Counted from the stretch's first letter, positions 34,757-48,303 are shown. The stretch: 64,000 bases of DNA from Plutella xylostella (GCF_932276165.1 NC_064002.1:310001-374000), one strand, 5' to 3'. Notes: generated from the letters alone by a model not told the origin. A program made the numbers and translations.

Positions 34757-34892
34757 GGGGTCACTCTATATGACGAAAAACTAAGTTTCGGAGCGCTGCT
34801 ACGCGAGCCACGACTCTATATCGTTGTATTAAACGTGCCGATTGCACGACAGCTCTCTTTTGTTCGTTTTCCGTCAGTGTAGAGTGACCCTC
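34757..34892 (+). mobile_element. Palindromic MITE (GGGTCACTCTA family), copy 3
   Basis: Well preserved: left end GGGGTCACTCTATATGACGA, right end CGTCAGTGTAGAGTGACCC, core CCGATTGCACGACAGCTCTC. It lies only 0.8 kb from copy 2 and in opposite orientation. Confidence 0.88.
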
Positions 34893-35123
34893 GTGCCTCG
34901 TCGGTTTTACATTACAATTGTCGCTCCAGCCACAGCCGACGGAATATGATAAATTTAGGACGAAGCTGACTGAGGATACGCTCGAGGACAACAGTGGTTT
35001 GGTTTATTTTCGGTCATGGTGGTAATTATTTGATACCCTGATTTCATAGTTAAGCTTGGGTAAAGATGATGACATAGGCTAAAAACCAAATAACTTCAGG
35101 TCAGTAAGTAATCCTTACTAATA

Positions 35124-35315
35124 TCCTTACTAATATTATAAATGCGAAAGTAACTGTGTCTGTCTGTCTGTCTGTCGGTCTGTCTGTCTGTCTGTTACTC
35201 TTTGAAATTACATACATACGGTCTAGACCCTGGGAAATAACATAGGCTACTTTTTATCCCGGAATTCCCACGGGAAAACTTTTTAAGGCGAAGCGAAGCG
35301 CGCGGGAACAGCTAG
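35124..35315 (+). mobile_element. Helitron-like non-autonomous element, copy 2
   Basis: Best preserved copy: 5' TCCTTACTAATATTATAAAT, GCGAAAGT, a (TGTC)n run (35160-35200), TTTTTATCCCGGAATTCCCA, and 3' end GGGAACAGCTAG before T. The first 12 bases are duplicated in tandem immediately upstream (ATCCTTACTAAT at 35111 and 35123), perhaps the trace of an earlier insertion at the same point. Confidence 0.78.
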
Positions 35316-37555
35316 TTAAATATAATTACATTTGATGTAACTTTAGTACATCTGTAATAACCTACAGGTAACATGAGTAACTTTACAAACAATAAACACC
35401 AAGGTACTGAAAATAATAATATCCAAGTGTAGTCATTTTCACATCGGCAGTACCTTTAAAACGGAGAGGCAGCAATACACGGAGGTACCTACACAACCTC
35501 CAGGCAGGTAGACAGCGAAACTCATAGCTTTCCCGAATTTACTATCTCGCACACTGCGCGCTATCAGTGGAAACCACGCCTAAAGGAGTCTGCAGACTTA
35601 TTGTTTCATGTTAACATGTCGCTATCATCATTATATTGTTGTTATTTCAATGTAACATGATGTTTACAACGACTGATTTTTCACAACCACTAGAGAATAG
35701 ATAAGTACGTAGCGGTTGTGAAAAAACACACTAGAAGCCTTGTTGGAGTTGTTGGACAACATTATTTTACAAAGTTTTCAGAAATCTTTCAGGGAGAATA
35801 AATTACTTAATTAGTCTTGATTTTGTGAAGCATGGGTAGCAGCTATCATATGTGACGAGTTTCTAACTTAATATTATTCTGAAAGAATAGCGATTGCTGT
35901 AGAATGTTGAAATAAGCTAATAACGTTCCTGAGTCTGTGACACTATAACGAAGTGAGCAATTAAGATAGTGGCCAGGTTTTCTTGTGAAAATCTAGGTTA
36001 ATGTGTTCTAGTATTTATAGCTCTCCTGAAGATAGTTACTCAGTCCTTAATCTAATCTGGATTCGTAAATTGAATCATTAACTCAATACCACAGATATAA
36101 CCTAAAGTCTAGATAAATTTAACACAGTCGGTAGTTTTTTTTAACACTAAATACCTTTTATCCTTGAGTTCAAGATGGTAAAAAAACAACCATATAAAGG
36201 CGTGTGGACACCGGACGCGCCATACTTCGCGGAAGGCGCCTAATGAAGATCTTAATTGGGTGTGCGCGTGTGTCCGAGCCCTTATCTTGGGCACCTTCCA
36301 GTTTACACTCGTCTGAGTGAGGCTTACCGTGGTCAGGGCTGGAGGTCCTGGGTTCATAGTCCGAGGTTACTAAAATACTGGTAATATGGTGTTCTTTACG
36401 ACTAAACTTAAAGAGATGTACTTACCTAAATATCTCCAGAATAACGCTAAAGAAAAGAAGTATCATTCTACAGTACAAATCCTAGATCCTATTAAATTAA
36501 TTATATGAATGAATTCTGTAAATTGATGTTTACAGACCATGAAAATTACAGCAATGTAAACTTAGGACCATAGCAAATAACAACCCTTGAATAGCTGAAT
36601 AACAGCGACGTAAGCAAACCGTTATTACTGAAACAAACGCAAACCAGCCTGAATGGATACATACGTTACTGAAAATATGTACAAAAGTTTGCTAAACAAT
36701 GTCTGTACCTTTAAAATTATACTTGAGTACAATGGGTTCCGTAAGTAAACTCTACTAACTTCGGGAACTAAAGGACCTCATGATATTTTTCATCAATTTG
36801 ATGAACTCATGTCAATTATTATTATTGATTGGTCTTATAACCGTACGCATCTCTCGTCTCATATCGTATTCAGTGACGAGGTAACGTTTAATAACCTTGC
36901 TGAAAAAAATCGGGACAGCAACCTGAACTGACATCATCTAACTGCGCAGTGGACATGTCATATTTTAGGAAGGAATCCTGAAAAAAACAACACGCAAATC
37001 CGCCATTACAAAATAACTGAGCTATGTAGCAGGCTATTCGATTTACGAAAAGCAAATACGAGCAACTGACGTAGAATCAATCGGCTGGCACGCGAGGCTT
37101 AACACCGAAATAATGTAAATTATGGCTCGTAAAAGTGTCATTTTCGACGTATACGTGACGTCATCGTGCCCCATAACGTCCTAACAACCCACCGGGCTCG
37201 GGGGGAATCACCACCTTAAACCCTCCAGTTAAGGCTATAATCAAAGCAACGCAACTACAGCCACACGACCAAAGACAGTTGAGCTTCGTTTTTGCTCAAA
37301 CTGTCCCCGCTTCGTTATCTTCGTCATCATAGTCGATACTGATTTGCATTTGTACCGAGAGAGTACTACAACTAACCGTACAACCGACTGCCACAACATT
37401 CGGCCGATGCTTTGTTTTCACGCGAAAAATGACCTGACAGGGGAAAAACGGATGAAAATTACCTACCAGTCCCAGACGTGAAATCGCATGAAATTCAGAA
37501 TTCGTATTTAAAATGGGACAAAAGCTGTCAGGGCAGTAAACCTCAAACATCGACA
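35316..37555. other. Non-genic stretch with a possible SINE relic
   Basis: No gene. 36300-36362 contains TACCGTGGTCAGGGCTGGAG and a B-box-like GGGTTCATAGTCC, suggesting a decayed tRNA-derived piece. A full TGACGTCA is at 37156-37163. Confidence 0.4.
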
Positions 37556-37735
37556 AGTGCTGCGCCTGTGTGCGTGCGCGTGGCGACAGGGGTGGCGGCA
37601 CACAGGCGCGCTGAGACGATCATTTACATACGGCGGGACGCGGGGGCGCGAGCGAGACGGCGCGAGCCCCCCCGGGAGCGCCGCCCGCCCCGGCTCTCCA
37701 CGCGACAGACAAGGACCACTATATTATTATCTTGA
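37556..37735. promoter_or_regulatory. CpG-rich island
   Basis: About 170 bases with very high CpG content (GCGTGCGCGTGGCGACAGGG, GGGACGCGGGGGCGCGAGCG, CCGCCCGCCCCGG) in otherwise AT-rich sequence. The overlapping frames are open in two phases because of composition, not coding. A promoter or CpG-rich enhancer is the likeliest reading; no transcript can be shown. Confidence 0.35.
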
Positions 37736-40700
37736 GCGAAAAAAACGAAAAGTGGGCGGGGGATTACATTATAGTAGCGAAAGTAATCGATATTCTGTTT
37801 TAGTACGCGGTTGTTAGATCTGTGCAGCCTTGCAACTTCTAAATACGCAAGTTCAGGTCAAGAGAGGTGTCAGCGGCTTCCATGCAGCTGGACCCCCAGC
37901 TGTATAGTAGCTGCTCAGACACTTCATAGCGCATTCAGGATAATATATATATTTTTAATATATATATTCATATTTTTAAGGATAGTCAAATTTACATCCA
38001 TATCTTAGGGAAGCCTAATATTAATCAAACTTCAGATGCTAAACCTCCTTCAGGCAAGGTTGCTTGAACTTTTCAGATATCTCTGAACCGGTATCGTTTA
38101 GACGGAGATGTTTTATCGGATGCGGTGTCCGTTTACGCTAAATGACCCGTGAGGACATTTGCGCATAATTTCGCAAGTCTTTTCCTTTAGTGGGCTATAA
38201 AGTGGCCCTACTGAAAAGGACGGACCCTCTATACAGAGTATATCTACGCAGAGGCAGATGGGATAGCTTTCAATATTGTTAAGAGTTTGTTTACGTAGCC
38301 GGGAAGTATGACCTTCGGTGGAAATGTATGCTAATTTATTCGATGACGAGTTTAGACTTTATTGAGAGTGTCGTAAAGCCTTTCGTGTGAAGGTTTCAAC
38401 AGTTTTGGAAGTCTTCTTTACAATATGACAGTATCCTGGGTTTTGGAATATTTAACAAGGCTTATGGCTTGTTTCATAAAGTCTGTATATTGGATAAGTT
38501 ACCAATATACAAGTAAATTGCGTTACAGCCTTTCAGGGATATTTTACTGAAGCTTAACCTTAAGCATACTATTATAAAACTGACGCATAGACCAATGTAG
38601 GCAGGCCAAAATATAATCTTATCTATGTAGGAATTCAATTGTTATAATATGTAGTGATTTCATGTAAGCAAATACTGGTAGTCTTGTGAATAAAAGTAAT
38701 GTAGATGAACGGTGTATGTAGTGATAAAATCCATTTACGAGCGTGCTGCAGTGCTCGAGCAACAAACTTTATTTCCATAGCTCTCATATCTGTGCAGCGC
38801 TCACAAGCGCTAGAGTGAGGATATCTTAGTCAGTTTTATCGATAAAGACGTGTAACGTCTATTTCATGGTAGGCAAATATGAGAAATAGAATACTGAACA
38901 TGATTTTTTTGTGTAAAGTGAAGTTCAAATAATCTTCCTAAGTATATTCTCTCATATCGTTGGTTATAAAATAAGTCCCAATGACTAAGTATTAACCAGG
39001 TCTTCATCATAAATTTACAAATTGATAAAAAATAATAATATTTCATCTCTATCTTTCCAGGCATTTGGGCTAATTTTATTCAATACTTTTTTATGACACT
39101 AAAATTACATGAACATTTTCTGTTATACGCTTTGAGTGACTTATCGATAAAGCTCGTGGTAGCATGTTGAACCTCTGTCTCTGTGTTCGAGCCACCCTCT
39201 GAGTTTTCCTTCAATTTTTCTTTTGCTGCGATCTCCTCCGCTTAATTGGCGAAGAATTTTGATTGGTCGGCGACAGACGCCATATTTCTATGCATCTGCG
39301 TTGTTTTTTTCCTTTGTTTTTCAGAGACGAAGGCTTCGTTTATTATTCCTCTCTTATTTTAATGGTTAGGTTCGTTAACGTTCTACCACTCGTGGATTTT
39401 GGATATCTTTTTCATGTTAATTGCTGAGAGTACAGCTTGACTTGATGTAGATGTGCTCTAGTAGGTACATTGTAGAGGCCTCGACTTCAGCTCTGGAGAC
39501 GGTTTCGTTTTAATGATCGCTGGATAATGTCAATGCTATATCAACATTCCCTTGATGTTTAGAGTATTTTAAGCATACTTAAGTAAGCATACTTGCCTAT
39601 GCAGAATACCTATATAAAAAGCTTTGTCAAGAAAACAATGAGAGCCCATAGGCACAAGTTCCCCACCGACCTAACAGAGACGATTTATCTGAATCAGTAG
39701 CGCATTCCTGCAGACACCTGATTACATCGTATTAGTATTCTGCAACGTGCGGGCGACGGCGCCAGGCCACTGGGTACGAGAAAACACTAACTACAACGAA
39801 GTTATCGTTGCAGGAAACACTACAATAGTTAGGCATGTGTACGACAACGACGACAGAGCAGATTTAGAGCTTGCAGCCTGTACTAATAAGAAATCCAAGG
39901 AAAGATTTTTCAGTACGATGATTTTGGAGATCAATTCCAATATTATAAGTGGAAAAGCAAAGCGCAACGAAACTATCCAATTACTTTTAGCTTACAAACT
40001 CTAAGGTAAAAATATTGAAGATATATTGTTCAGTAGTGGTGTAAGAACGTTGGAAGCCACGATAAGGTTAAGGAGGTTGAAAGTGGGAAGTTCGATAGCG
40101 CGATCTAGATAGCGGGCGGCGGATAGTGAGCGAGCAGCGAGCGTGCCAACTACGACTAGGAGGCTACAGTGTTGGGGATCACTGAATGATTGTAGCCGTA
40201 ATAGACTAAAAAGTGTACCAGGTCTAGCAACCAAGATTAACCATAATTGGATTGGTTCTGATGTTAATAAAATAAAAGCAATTGAACCTCAATAAAGATT
40301 ATATTTGTCAGAAACAGCCAATACTTTAAACGGAACTACACAAAAGTTTCAATACTTTCAATGCATCAATAAAGCCTTTTTAAAAGCCATAAACTTATCC
40401 TCTCTTTAGCAGCATAACATTTCAATCGGCAGCAATTACTCGTCAAAGGCGGTACACTTGAATGCAGAACTGATTAAACAGTACACTCGCAGACAGTATT
40501 GACAAAATGGCTGCGCAAGAGTCGATTCACTCTGCTGGGGATGGCCAAACAAATTTTCAAAGTATCCGTGGCCATTGAAACGTCACCGGGCGAGTATTGT
40601 GCGGCCGTCTCGCCGCTGTAGAAGAATACTCGGTTCTCTACTTACTTTTTCTACCTTCTTTTGAAGTTGAGAAACTTTGCTTTGGGCCGATGTTAATTAT

Positions 40701-41821
40701 ATTGTTTTTCGGACGTTGAAGCTTAATTATAGATTGAACTACAGGTTAGTTGGGTGAAATCTTACAAAAATATCCCATCAGACCGTGTAGAAACTGTTAG
40801 AATTTTTGATCAAGTATGTAATAATTATATGGCAATTTACGGAATATAGGTACATACGAATTGGAACCTTTGTCGAAATTCAAATGTACAAATGGTATTT
40901 CAGACTCCGCCATTGCTATTCTATCTGCTCTACCTTAAAATTACAATTTGAAACTCAAATAAACAACCGAAACTGCAATAATTTCTCTACAATTTCATAG
41001 AGAAATAGCATTTAATTTTGCAAGTTTCCATGGTAGAACAATACTAATATTATTTCAGAATGTCCGCGAACGTGCATCCTGAAAGTTCATTAACCGCCCC
41101 GTCCCGCCCCCCTCACAGCCCTCCCTCCTATATTAAACCTCCCACAGTGTTACCATTTTATGAAGGTTTCGTACTAGATTGGAAATTGCGAGCAAAAAAC
41201 AGATCTAAGATTGGTTTGAAGTTATCGATTACAAAGTTCTTAATCTAAAGCTCGATAATAACCTGTCGTTATCAATGGAATATAGGTCCCTAATTATTGT
41301 TTAGTAGCACATAATACAGCTTCTTATAATCTTATAAAAACGAGAAAATTATTGTCATTTGATACTTTTTATCTGATAAAGTGTATAAATCTATTTCAGT
41401 ACCTATCCTAAGAACATTTAAATCACCTGACACTTTTCAATTCTTAAATTATGAATTTACAAAACGATTTTGAGATACATTAACATACGGCGCAGAATTT
41501 TTGATAGCATACCTCCTACCTTTGGCAATTTTATTGCACGTAGATTGCCTATCCTTGCTTTTGCCTTTTCCATAGATAATACATCCAATGATCAATGATT
41601 CACTTTGCCACTTTTTCATAACACCTCGATAATCCCATAACATATTGTGTGTCTAAATATGAGAGTGGTGGAACCTTGACACAGCGGCTTGGATTCGGGC
41701 GAGGTGCGTCGCCGTAGCTTATGCATTTTACATGAGGCGATGCGGCCGCACTGCCTTAACGTTCCTTGCAGACACCGAGTGTGAATGAGCGGAGACAAAC
41801 TTGAGAAATCACTGGTTTTTG
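37736..41821. other. Non-genic stretch
   Basis: No gene supported. TATCGATA octamers are at 38837-38844 and 39142-39149. A CCAAT-type TGATTGGTCGGCG is at about 39259. An ATATATAT palindrome is near 37945. A small frame at 41060-41248 follows an acceptor-like TATTATTTCAG but has no domain. Confidence 0.4.
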
Positions 41822-41831
41822 GGTTTTTGGG

Positions 41832-42090
41832 ACGACCGAATGGCGTAGTGGTTAGTGACCCTGACTACTGAGCCGATGGTCCCGGGTTCGATTCCCGGCT
41901 GGGGCAGATATTTGTATAAACACAGATATTTGTTCTCAGGTCTTGGATGTGCCCGTAAAAATGGCAATAGGCCCGCCCCCTATTACATTGGGACTAACAT
42001 AACACTCTGGCGAAAAGTGGGTGCAGCAATGCACCTCTGCCTACCCCGCAAGGGAGTACATTAGTACAAGGCGTGAGTGCGTGTGTGTGT
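41832..42090 (+). mobile_element. tRNA-derived SINE, copy 2, full length
   Basis: Uninterrupted copy of the SINE at 30077: A box TGGCGTAGTGG, B box GGTTCGATTCC, GGCAATAGGCCCGCCCCCTA, CACCTCTGCCTACCCCGC and a GCGTGAGTGCGTGTG end. Perfect 10-bp duplication GGTTTTTGGG on both sides (41822-41831, 42091-42100). Its completeness and the short flanking repeats point to a recent insertion. Confidence 0.93.
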
Positions 42091-42100
42091 GGTTTTTGGG

Positions 42101-44880
42101 TGTATTATTGATATGATAAATACTTAAGGGTAGCTCATTTAAAATTTCATTTATATTTGCAAACTACTTAACTGCATTTTGTTTGGTAGTATTTGAAATA
42201 TTTTTTTCATAAATTTCAGTTCTCAGTGCAGTTTTAAAGGTTTCTCCTTCATTCTAATCATTTACTTCATCGCTCCAATGGCCGTGTTTGGTGTTTAAGT
42301 CTACACACATTCATAATGTTGAGTACTCTCTGTACTCTGCATCACTCCTTCTCCCGAGTCCTGCCCACACACGCACACACACGCACGGCCCCTGTCCGCA
42401 CATCCAACACGCACACTTGCACAACGTTCTAATTACTTGTTTGTAAACACTATGTCGACGAACTGCGCGTGTGTGGGTGCAACTTTTAGCGCGTATTGTT
42501 TCGGTATAATGAAGTCCTGTAAACATTAAAAATTTGTAGCTCTTACAGTCATAGAGAAAAAGGCCAGAATAGAACGACAGAGTGCAGAGCCGCTCGTGTT
42601 TGGTGGTACTCCGGCGGTGTCAAGGGCTCTCAAAGTGCGTTTTGCATATTTTGAGTAAGTTGGGAGTTTCAGAATAGGTCCGGAATGAGGTTTGTTTGTG
42701 AAAACCTTTTTACTGTGTAAAGTTTTTCTGTGCTGGATTGTTTTGGCGTTGTTTTGAATTCGATTTTAGTGATAATGAAAACCATAGTTTTAGCTGAGTA
42801 TAGGAAGCCATGTGACACGTAAATACCTACTCACATGAAATGTTTAGATTCGTTCTCACCATTATTCTCCCTTAACAAGATATATCTGACCTCGTGTAAG
42901 AAGGTGGAGCGGTCGCGAGGAGAATAGTAAGTATCTCCTGGCGCGCACTGTCAAGGTCCTGGAAACAACACAACTCCCTAATACATGCGGGGTCATTGAC
43001 CTACCTGGGTTCATCAGATCACACATAAAATCCCATCGCATTATACCGAAAGAAATCGAAGGCGTTGTATGTCACATTATTTAAATATAGTTACAAATAC
43101 TATGGGTTTATTATACCCATATTTAATAGCTCTGACATGCCAACAATAGTATAGAATAGCGAAGTTATTTCACAATGAAATGGTTTGATCTCATGTTTTT
43201 GTGGAATCTAGGTCTTGACCTAGATAGATGCGTGCTGTGAAATCGTTGTCGACTGAATGGTATGCAGCTGGACTGAAAATGTGTTCGCTGAAGGATTTTC
43301 CACATAGTTGCTCTAGCTTCACTACTATCTTATTGCACATCACACTTGGTACACGTTTTATCGTTTTGTAAAGAATTTATACTTATGTTACTATGTACTA
43401 AGACGTTTATATGTTTTGTTTTCATAAGTATATTGTGATTGTGATAGTTATCGGTACGTGCCACTTTTCATGCAAAAAAGTTTAAGTACTTGTATAATTC
43501 TTTTATGCAAATTATCACAAAACCTACCAGGCTTTCATAAGTAAAATCATGTGTACCTGCCAATGTACTTGGAAACAGCTAACCAATATAATTTGTACCA
43601 ATATTTATAACTTTAAGGAGCTTTTTTGTCCCAATATTCCTTCTGCCAGAACAGTATCATGCAACGATGTCGGCATTTTCGTTTAATGCGTCCTAATTTC
43701 CCCTAATGCCAGGTGTGTGGCGCCAAGAACGGTAATATTCTGGAGATAGCATCGATTCTGCTCGTCCCCGCCATCGCCAGTCCTTGCCAGTCCCCGCCAG
43801 TTCTCGGCACGTAGAGAATGGCCGCCGAGTGATGTCGTGTGTGCACACGCGGATGTTGTGTGCTCAGTTTGCTAAAGACTCTTGAGCTTTAGCTATGAGT
43901 ATGAGTAAGATTTCATCGTATAATATGATGTCATTTACATTTTCATAGGTAAAGGATAGGTAGATAGACTGACGATCAGAAAGTAGTACTTACGTAACTC
44001 AATTAAAATGACCCTTGGTGGGTATTTTGAAACCCAATCGGTAAAATACAAAGCATACACTATAGCCTACTATAGCAAGTAAGGAAGCCTTTCGCAGTAT
44101 CGATTTTGTGTATCAAGATTCACATATAAGCCAAACGGTATTTACAAAACAACCGTTACTGTTACTTATAGGCAATAACGCAACCCAGATTCCCAAGCAC
44201 AATTCCAGTAACTGAAACTGTACATTCACTAATGTTCGGACGAGTGTGTGCGGCCATCTGCCTGCGTGTGACGGGCTCGGAATAATAATAGGCCTCTTGT
44301 GACAATCGCTCGACTTTCCACCGAGAGAGATTCGTTACGCATTCGACACGGCCCCCGACTGTAGAATAGGGGCCCGACGTGCCGCCAGAACAGGGTGTTT
44401 TGTTTCTAATAATATTCGTATTATGACGAGACGATTCGGAGGCTTCGTCCCGACCCTCTGTGTCTTGGCTTTGTTAACGTTAATGTTTTCTGTTTTCAGG
44501 TTGTCGTCGCTGATGAAAGAGGCTTCGGATCAAATTTACTCAAGATTATTGGAGGCTTACATTAGTACACCTACTTACCTGAAAACCTTTGAAAAGCAAT
44601 GAAATTTAAGATACAACAATAAAATTTAAAATAACAAAATACCAAAATGAAATCATGTCATCACACACTGATCCTATATTGTACCTAATTTATTACGTTT
44701 ATTAAACATTTAAATGTAAGCAATCTGACTGAAACACATGCAATAATTCTCAAAGACTATCTAATAATCTGTACGAGACCTTATTATATACTTCAAACCT
44801 CTAAAAACACCCATCCACAAAAACAAGCATCTCTTTATTTCCAGCTCTTAACCTCCCATCCACATACACATCCATCCACC
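42101..44880. other. Non-genic stretch
   Basis: No gene or repeat recognised apart from CA/CG-rich words near 42361-42420. A repeated phrase, CGCCAGTCCTTGCCAGTCCC, occurs near 43772. Confidence 0.45.
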
Positions 44881-45015
44881 CACCAGCGAGGCCACAGCCT
44901 GCACCGTCGGCCCCGCCAGCCGCCCGGCCGCGCCGGAGCCGCGACCAGTCTCCACTAGCCGAGCCCCCGACAAGACACGGCCGCCAGACAAAACAGCTAA
45001 AACTTAAGAGGGCGA
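44881..45015. promoter_or_regulatory. CpG-rich island
   Basis: GC-rich block with CCCCGCCAGCCGCCCGGCCG and GCGCCGGAGCCGCGACC. It is open on the minus strand for 83 codons (glycine/arginine-rich, composition-driven). Promoter-like, but no start site can be named. Confidence 0.3.
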
Positions 45016-45935
45016 CGACACCGCTCCCGAACTGCGCTGGAAATGTATTCAAATATATGCGCGATTAATTCAGCCTGCATAGCCAGCGGGCTCGGTGTTA
45101 GTAGTGGCAGCACTCACTTTCTACCGGGATCGATGGGGCCGTGACCTTCGCAACGCTGGCGGTTTTCAGGGAATAAAATACTTTTTTAGAAAAAAAAAAT
45201 TTGGAGATTTTTGGACGCGTCTTTGGAGGCCTACGGTACGGCGCGGCGGGTGCGGCAGTTGTTGCGTTGGTATTGGCAGTTGAATATATGGAAATTCTAT
45301 ATTCTGAGTTATTTTGTTTGATACTTAAACACTTTTTTGATGATTGAATTTTAAGTTTTGGGATCAAATTTAGCTTATAAAAGTGTATGATATGGAGGAA
45401 GGTGAAAAATTTAAGTACCTAGTGAGGATTAATAGCTGAAGTTATGTAGAGAATGTAATTGAAACTCAACAGCTTAACAATATTTCTGGGATTACGACTT
45501 ATTAAGAACTTTCAGTCATCTCTTAACTTAATTTAAAATAAGTAAGTACAATGTATGTGGTGGCAGACTAAGTTACACTATCAAACCTTTGGAGCTGTAG
45601 TTAGAATGCCTATAAAATTTTCATAACCACTGACGGAGGTTCAAATTCAGCACCTCTTCTTACACAAAGGTGACCCCTCAGTTTTACGATTATGAAGCCT
45701 CCCTCGAGATATAAACTACAAAAGATTGCTGAACACAAAGCAAACCTATCGATACCTACAGCCTTTGTTGCTATGGTATGGTTAAAAGGCCCAGTTTTAC
45801 AGCTAAGGTTTACCTTCAAAAGGGGCCCTTGTGAAATTCCTTTTCAGTCTCCGAGGAATTTTCAAGTACACTTACAAGACAGTGTTAAGTATAATATGAA
45901 TACCTATAGTTGGAGAGCTGGGCGTATGACTTGCG

Positions 45936-45970
<35 letters not shown>

Positions 45971-46734
45971 CATAGACTCGCGGCGCGCGTGTGTGAGTGG
46001 AATGCAGTACACAGAGTACTCTACGTCTGTGGGGAGCTTGCCCGCGTGACGTCACCAGCATGTGACATTATTTGAATAATGTATGGAGTTGTGATAACAA
46101 AGAAGTTTGTTTATGGACTCGCTGTGGCTGCAAAGTCGCGTATCAATTTTATTGGGAAAGTTTTGAGGAATAGTTCAGGTTTTATTGTTCGATTGATTTC
46201 TTATTGTTACTTATGTATCTTATTGAATCAGGTATGAGGTATGATTATACTACGTTTGTGATGTTAATCAAACATAGCTATTGGTAGAGATGCTGTATAG
46301 TCCGATCTTCCCAAAATACCATAATTGTTCGCATTGGCAAATTCGTAAGTGGATAAGACATCTTTTGCTGGAATGACAATAATGAACTAGTATTGTGGTC
46401 TGGGTGAGGCCTATGTTGCCTTGTATGTATTGTATAACTCCATCTATTTGCGACGCAAATCAGTAATCTAAATTATATATTAATACTAGGAGGAACTAAA
46501 CTCTTTTAAGATGAGAGTGCGTTTGCTTTTATGAAATGTAGAAGAGATGATAATACCATGCCAACATCCATTACTTATGTGATTCAATACTAACATAACT
46601 AAGGTACTTTCTATACCAATGTCCATGCAAAACGCAAAACCTAAAATCTCACAGTTCCGTAAAAAACCAAAACACCAGAGTTTATTCAACCCTATTTAAC
46701 ACCTATCTCTTGTCGACCGGGTCATACCGACGCA
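45016..46734. other. Non-genic stretch with microsatellite and CRE
   Basis: No gene. It contains the (TG)16 run listed separately and a full TGACGTCA at 46047-46054 in CGCGTGACGTCACC context. Confidence 0.45.
45938..45969 (+). repeat. (TG)16 microsatellite
   Basis: Sixteen uninterrupted TG units followed by a CpG-rich GCGGCGCGCG patch. Confidence 0.92.
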
Positions 46735-46840
46735 CACATAGACATGACTACGTGCCGTCGTCTAGGCAACGCGGCGCATGCGCGGCCCGCCCCCGCCCCG
46801 CCGCCCCCCTCCCACACCTGCCGCGGCCCGACTGTCAACT
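46735..46840. promoter_or_regulatory. CpG island with NRF1-type and Sp-type sites
   Basis: GGCGCATGCGC at 46771-46781 matches the NRF1 / erect-wing palindrome. It is preceded by GTCTAGGCAACG (RFX half-site-like) and followed by CCGCCCCCGCCCCGCCGCC, a run of Sp/KLF boxes, and CACCTG. This combination is typical of ubiquitous promoters. The adjoining frame (46710-46892) is short and composition-driven. Confidence 0.4.
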
Positions 46841-48288
46841 GCTAAGTAAATCTATTTTGTATGATTGGTCATTGAAAGGTAACATGAAATAGGAGACAGT
46901 GTCGCTGATAAATCCGTGAAGATGGGAGCGGTGTTTGCCGACTTGTGGAGGGTTCGGATGTAAGTAAGTAAGTATTACTTGAAGATGTGAGTTGCAGATA
47001 CTGCCTAAACCGTCGAGGGAGGGTTTTTGTTGGATTCAATGCTCTGGATTAAAGTTTTCATGAATTTTATCAGTTGATAATAGAATTTGTACTGATTATG
47101 TATATCTTAACTGTCTTCAAAATAATGTCTTAGCACTCGCTGGATGTATCATTGAAGTTTACAGTAAACTATGTACTAAGTATGTACAGCATTTTATTCT
47201 GAAAATTACTAAAATAGGAAAATGCCTTTCAAATTCGAACGAATGGGATCCAATCAACCGTCGTCGTGTGTTTATTTATTATTTCTATTTAGAATCCAAT
47301 GAATATGCAGATAGACAAAAACACGCATTTAGGAGCAAAATAAACTCTAAAACAAATATTACATTGCAAATAGTGGACATCGACAAAATACACCTCTAGA
47401 TAGAGACAAATAATGTATAGACACTGTAGTAGAATGTGCAAGAAGGATAGACATAGGCCGTGCGCACACAGAGACATCACGCACACATGCAAGCTCTCGG
47501 GGAAAACACGCACACACTCGCACAACCCTTGTATATCGTGTACGGGAAATACCTTTTATACGTTCTCTATGTATAGGTATTTGACATCGCTGTTGATAGT
47601 GATTGTAATACCTCAGATATGCGTATAACAGAGTTAACTGCCGGCAGACGAAGGGTTGAGATTTCACGGAAAATAAATAGGTAAGTCTGGTAAGTACCTA
47701 CTTGAATAGAAAGGAAATATACAATGTGGTTTCACGGTTAAAGCTTACTTTGTTTTTTGGAGATTGTTAGTTGATTAAATTATCAGTTATAGGTAATTGT
47801 TATAAAACCATAGATGTATGTAAGTAGGTACTTAACAAAATTTACTAGTGGTGTAAGCTGGTAGAGTGCTTAGGTATGCATACTATCGTAACTATGACTT
47901 ATTATTGAAATTTATGTTTAAGCAAGATTTATAATAAATAAACCTACGTAATAATTACTGGGTACGTGCACGTTTTATTTACTTAAATGTAAAAAACTAC
48001 GGACTGAACTATTAATTATTTATTAAAGTTACAGTTATTTATACTAAAATGGTTAATAATATCCTAATAATGATAATTAGAAAATAAAAACATAACTTAT
48101 TATCTAACGAAGTAGAAATAAAAATAACATTCGCATAAAACTCAAAACAATGTTATTATTCTGTTATTTTTTTATTCTTTATTAAATTTCATGGCGTTAT
48201 ATATTTTCAAGAGTACTATAATTTCATTAAAATCACTACATTTTCATTCAGGAAATTTATTCATATTAGAAAACTTCTTTTGAAACAT
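46841..48288. other. Non-genic stretch
   Basis: No gene seen. The overlapping frames at 47289-47667 are open on both strands and lack domains. Confidence 0.45.
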
Positions 48289-48303
48289 GTAGCGCCATCT
48301 AGT
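48289..48303 (-). promoter_or_regulatory. CTCF-like site
   Basis: Minus strand ACTAGATGGCGCTAC contains the AGATGGCGC core of insect CTCF sites. Confidence 0.35.

Noticed and set aside
36655..36690. GATACATACGTTACTGAAAA looked like a Hox-cluster microRNA (iab-4 type)
   Set aside because: The resemblance is partial, the seed does not match, and no hairpin partner is present.
37478..37817. Arg/Ala-rich frames over the CpG island
   Set aside because: Several phases are open simultaneously because stop codons are rare in GC-rich DNA; no protein family fits.
44801..45052. Gly-rich 83-codon minus-strand frame
   Set aside because: Composition-driven within a CpG-rich block; no acceptor, start context or domain worth claiming.
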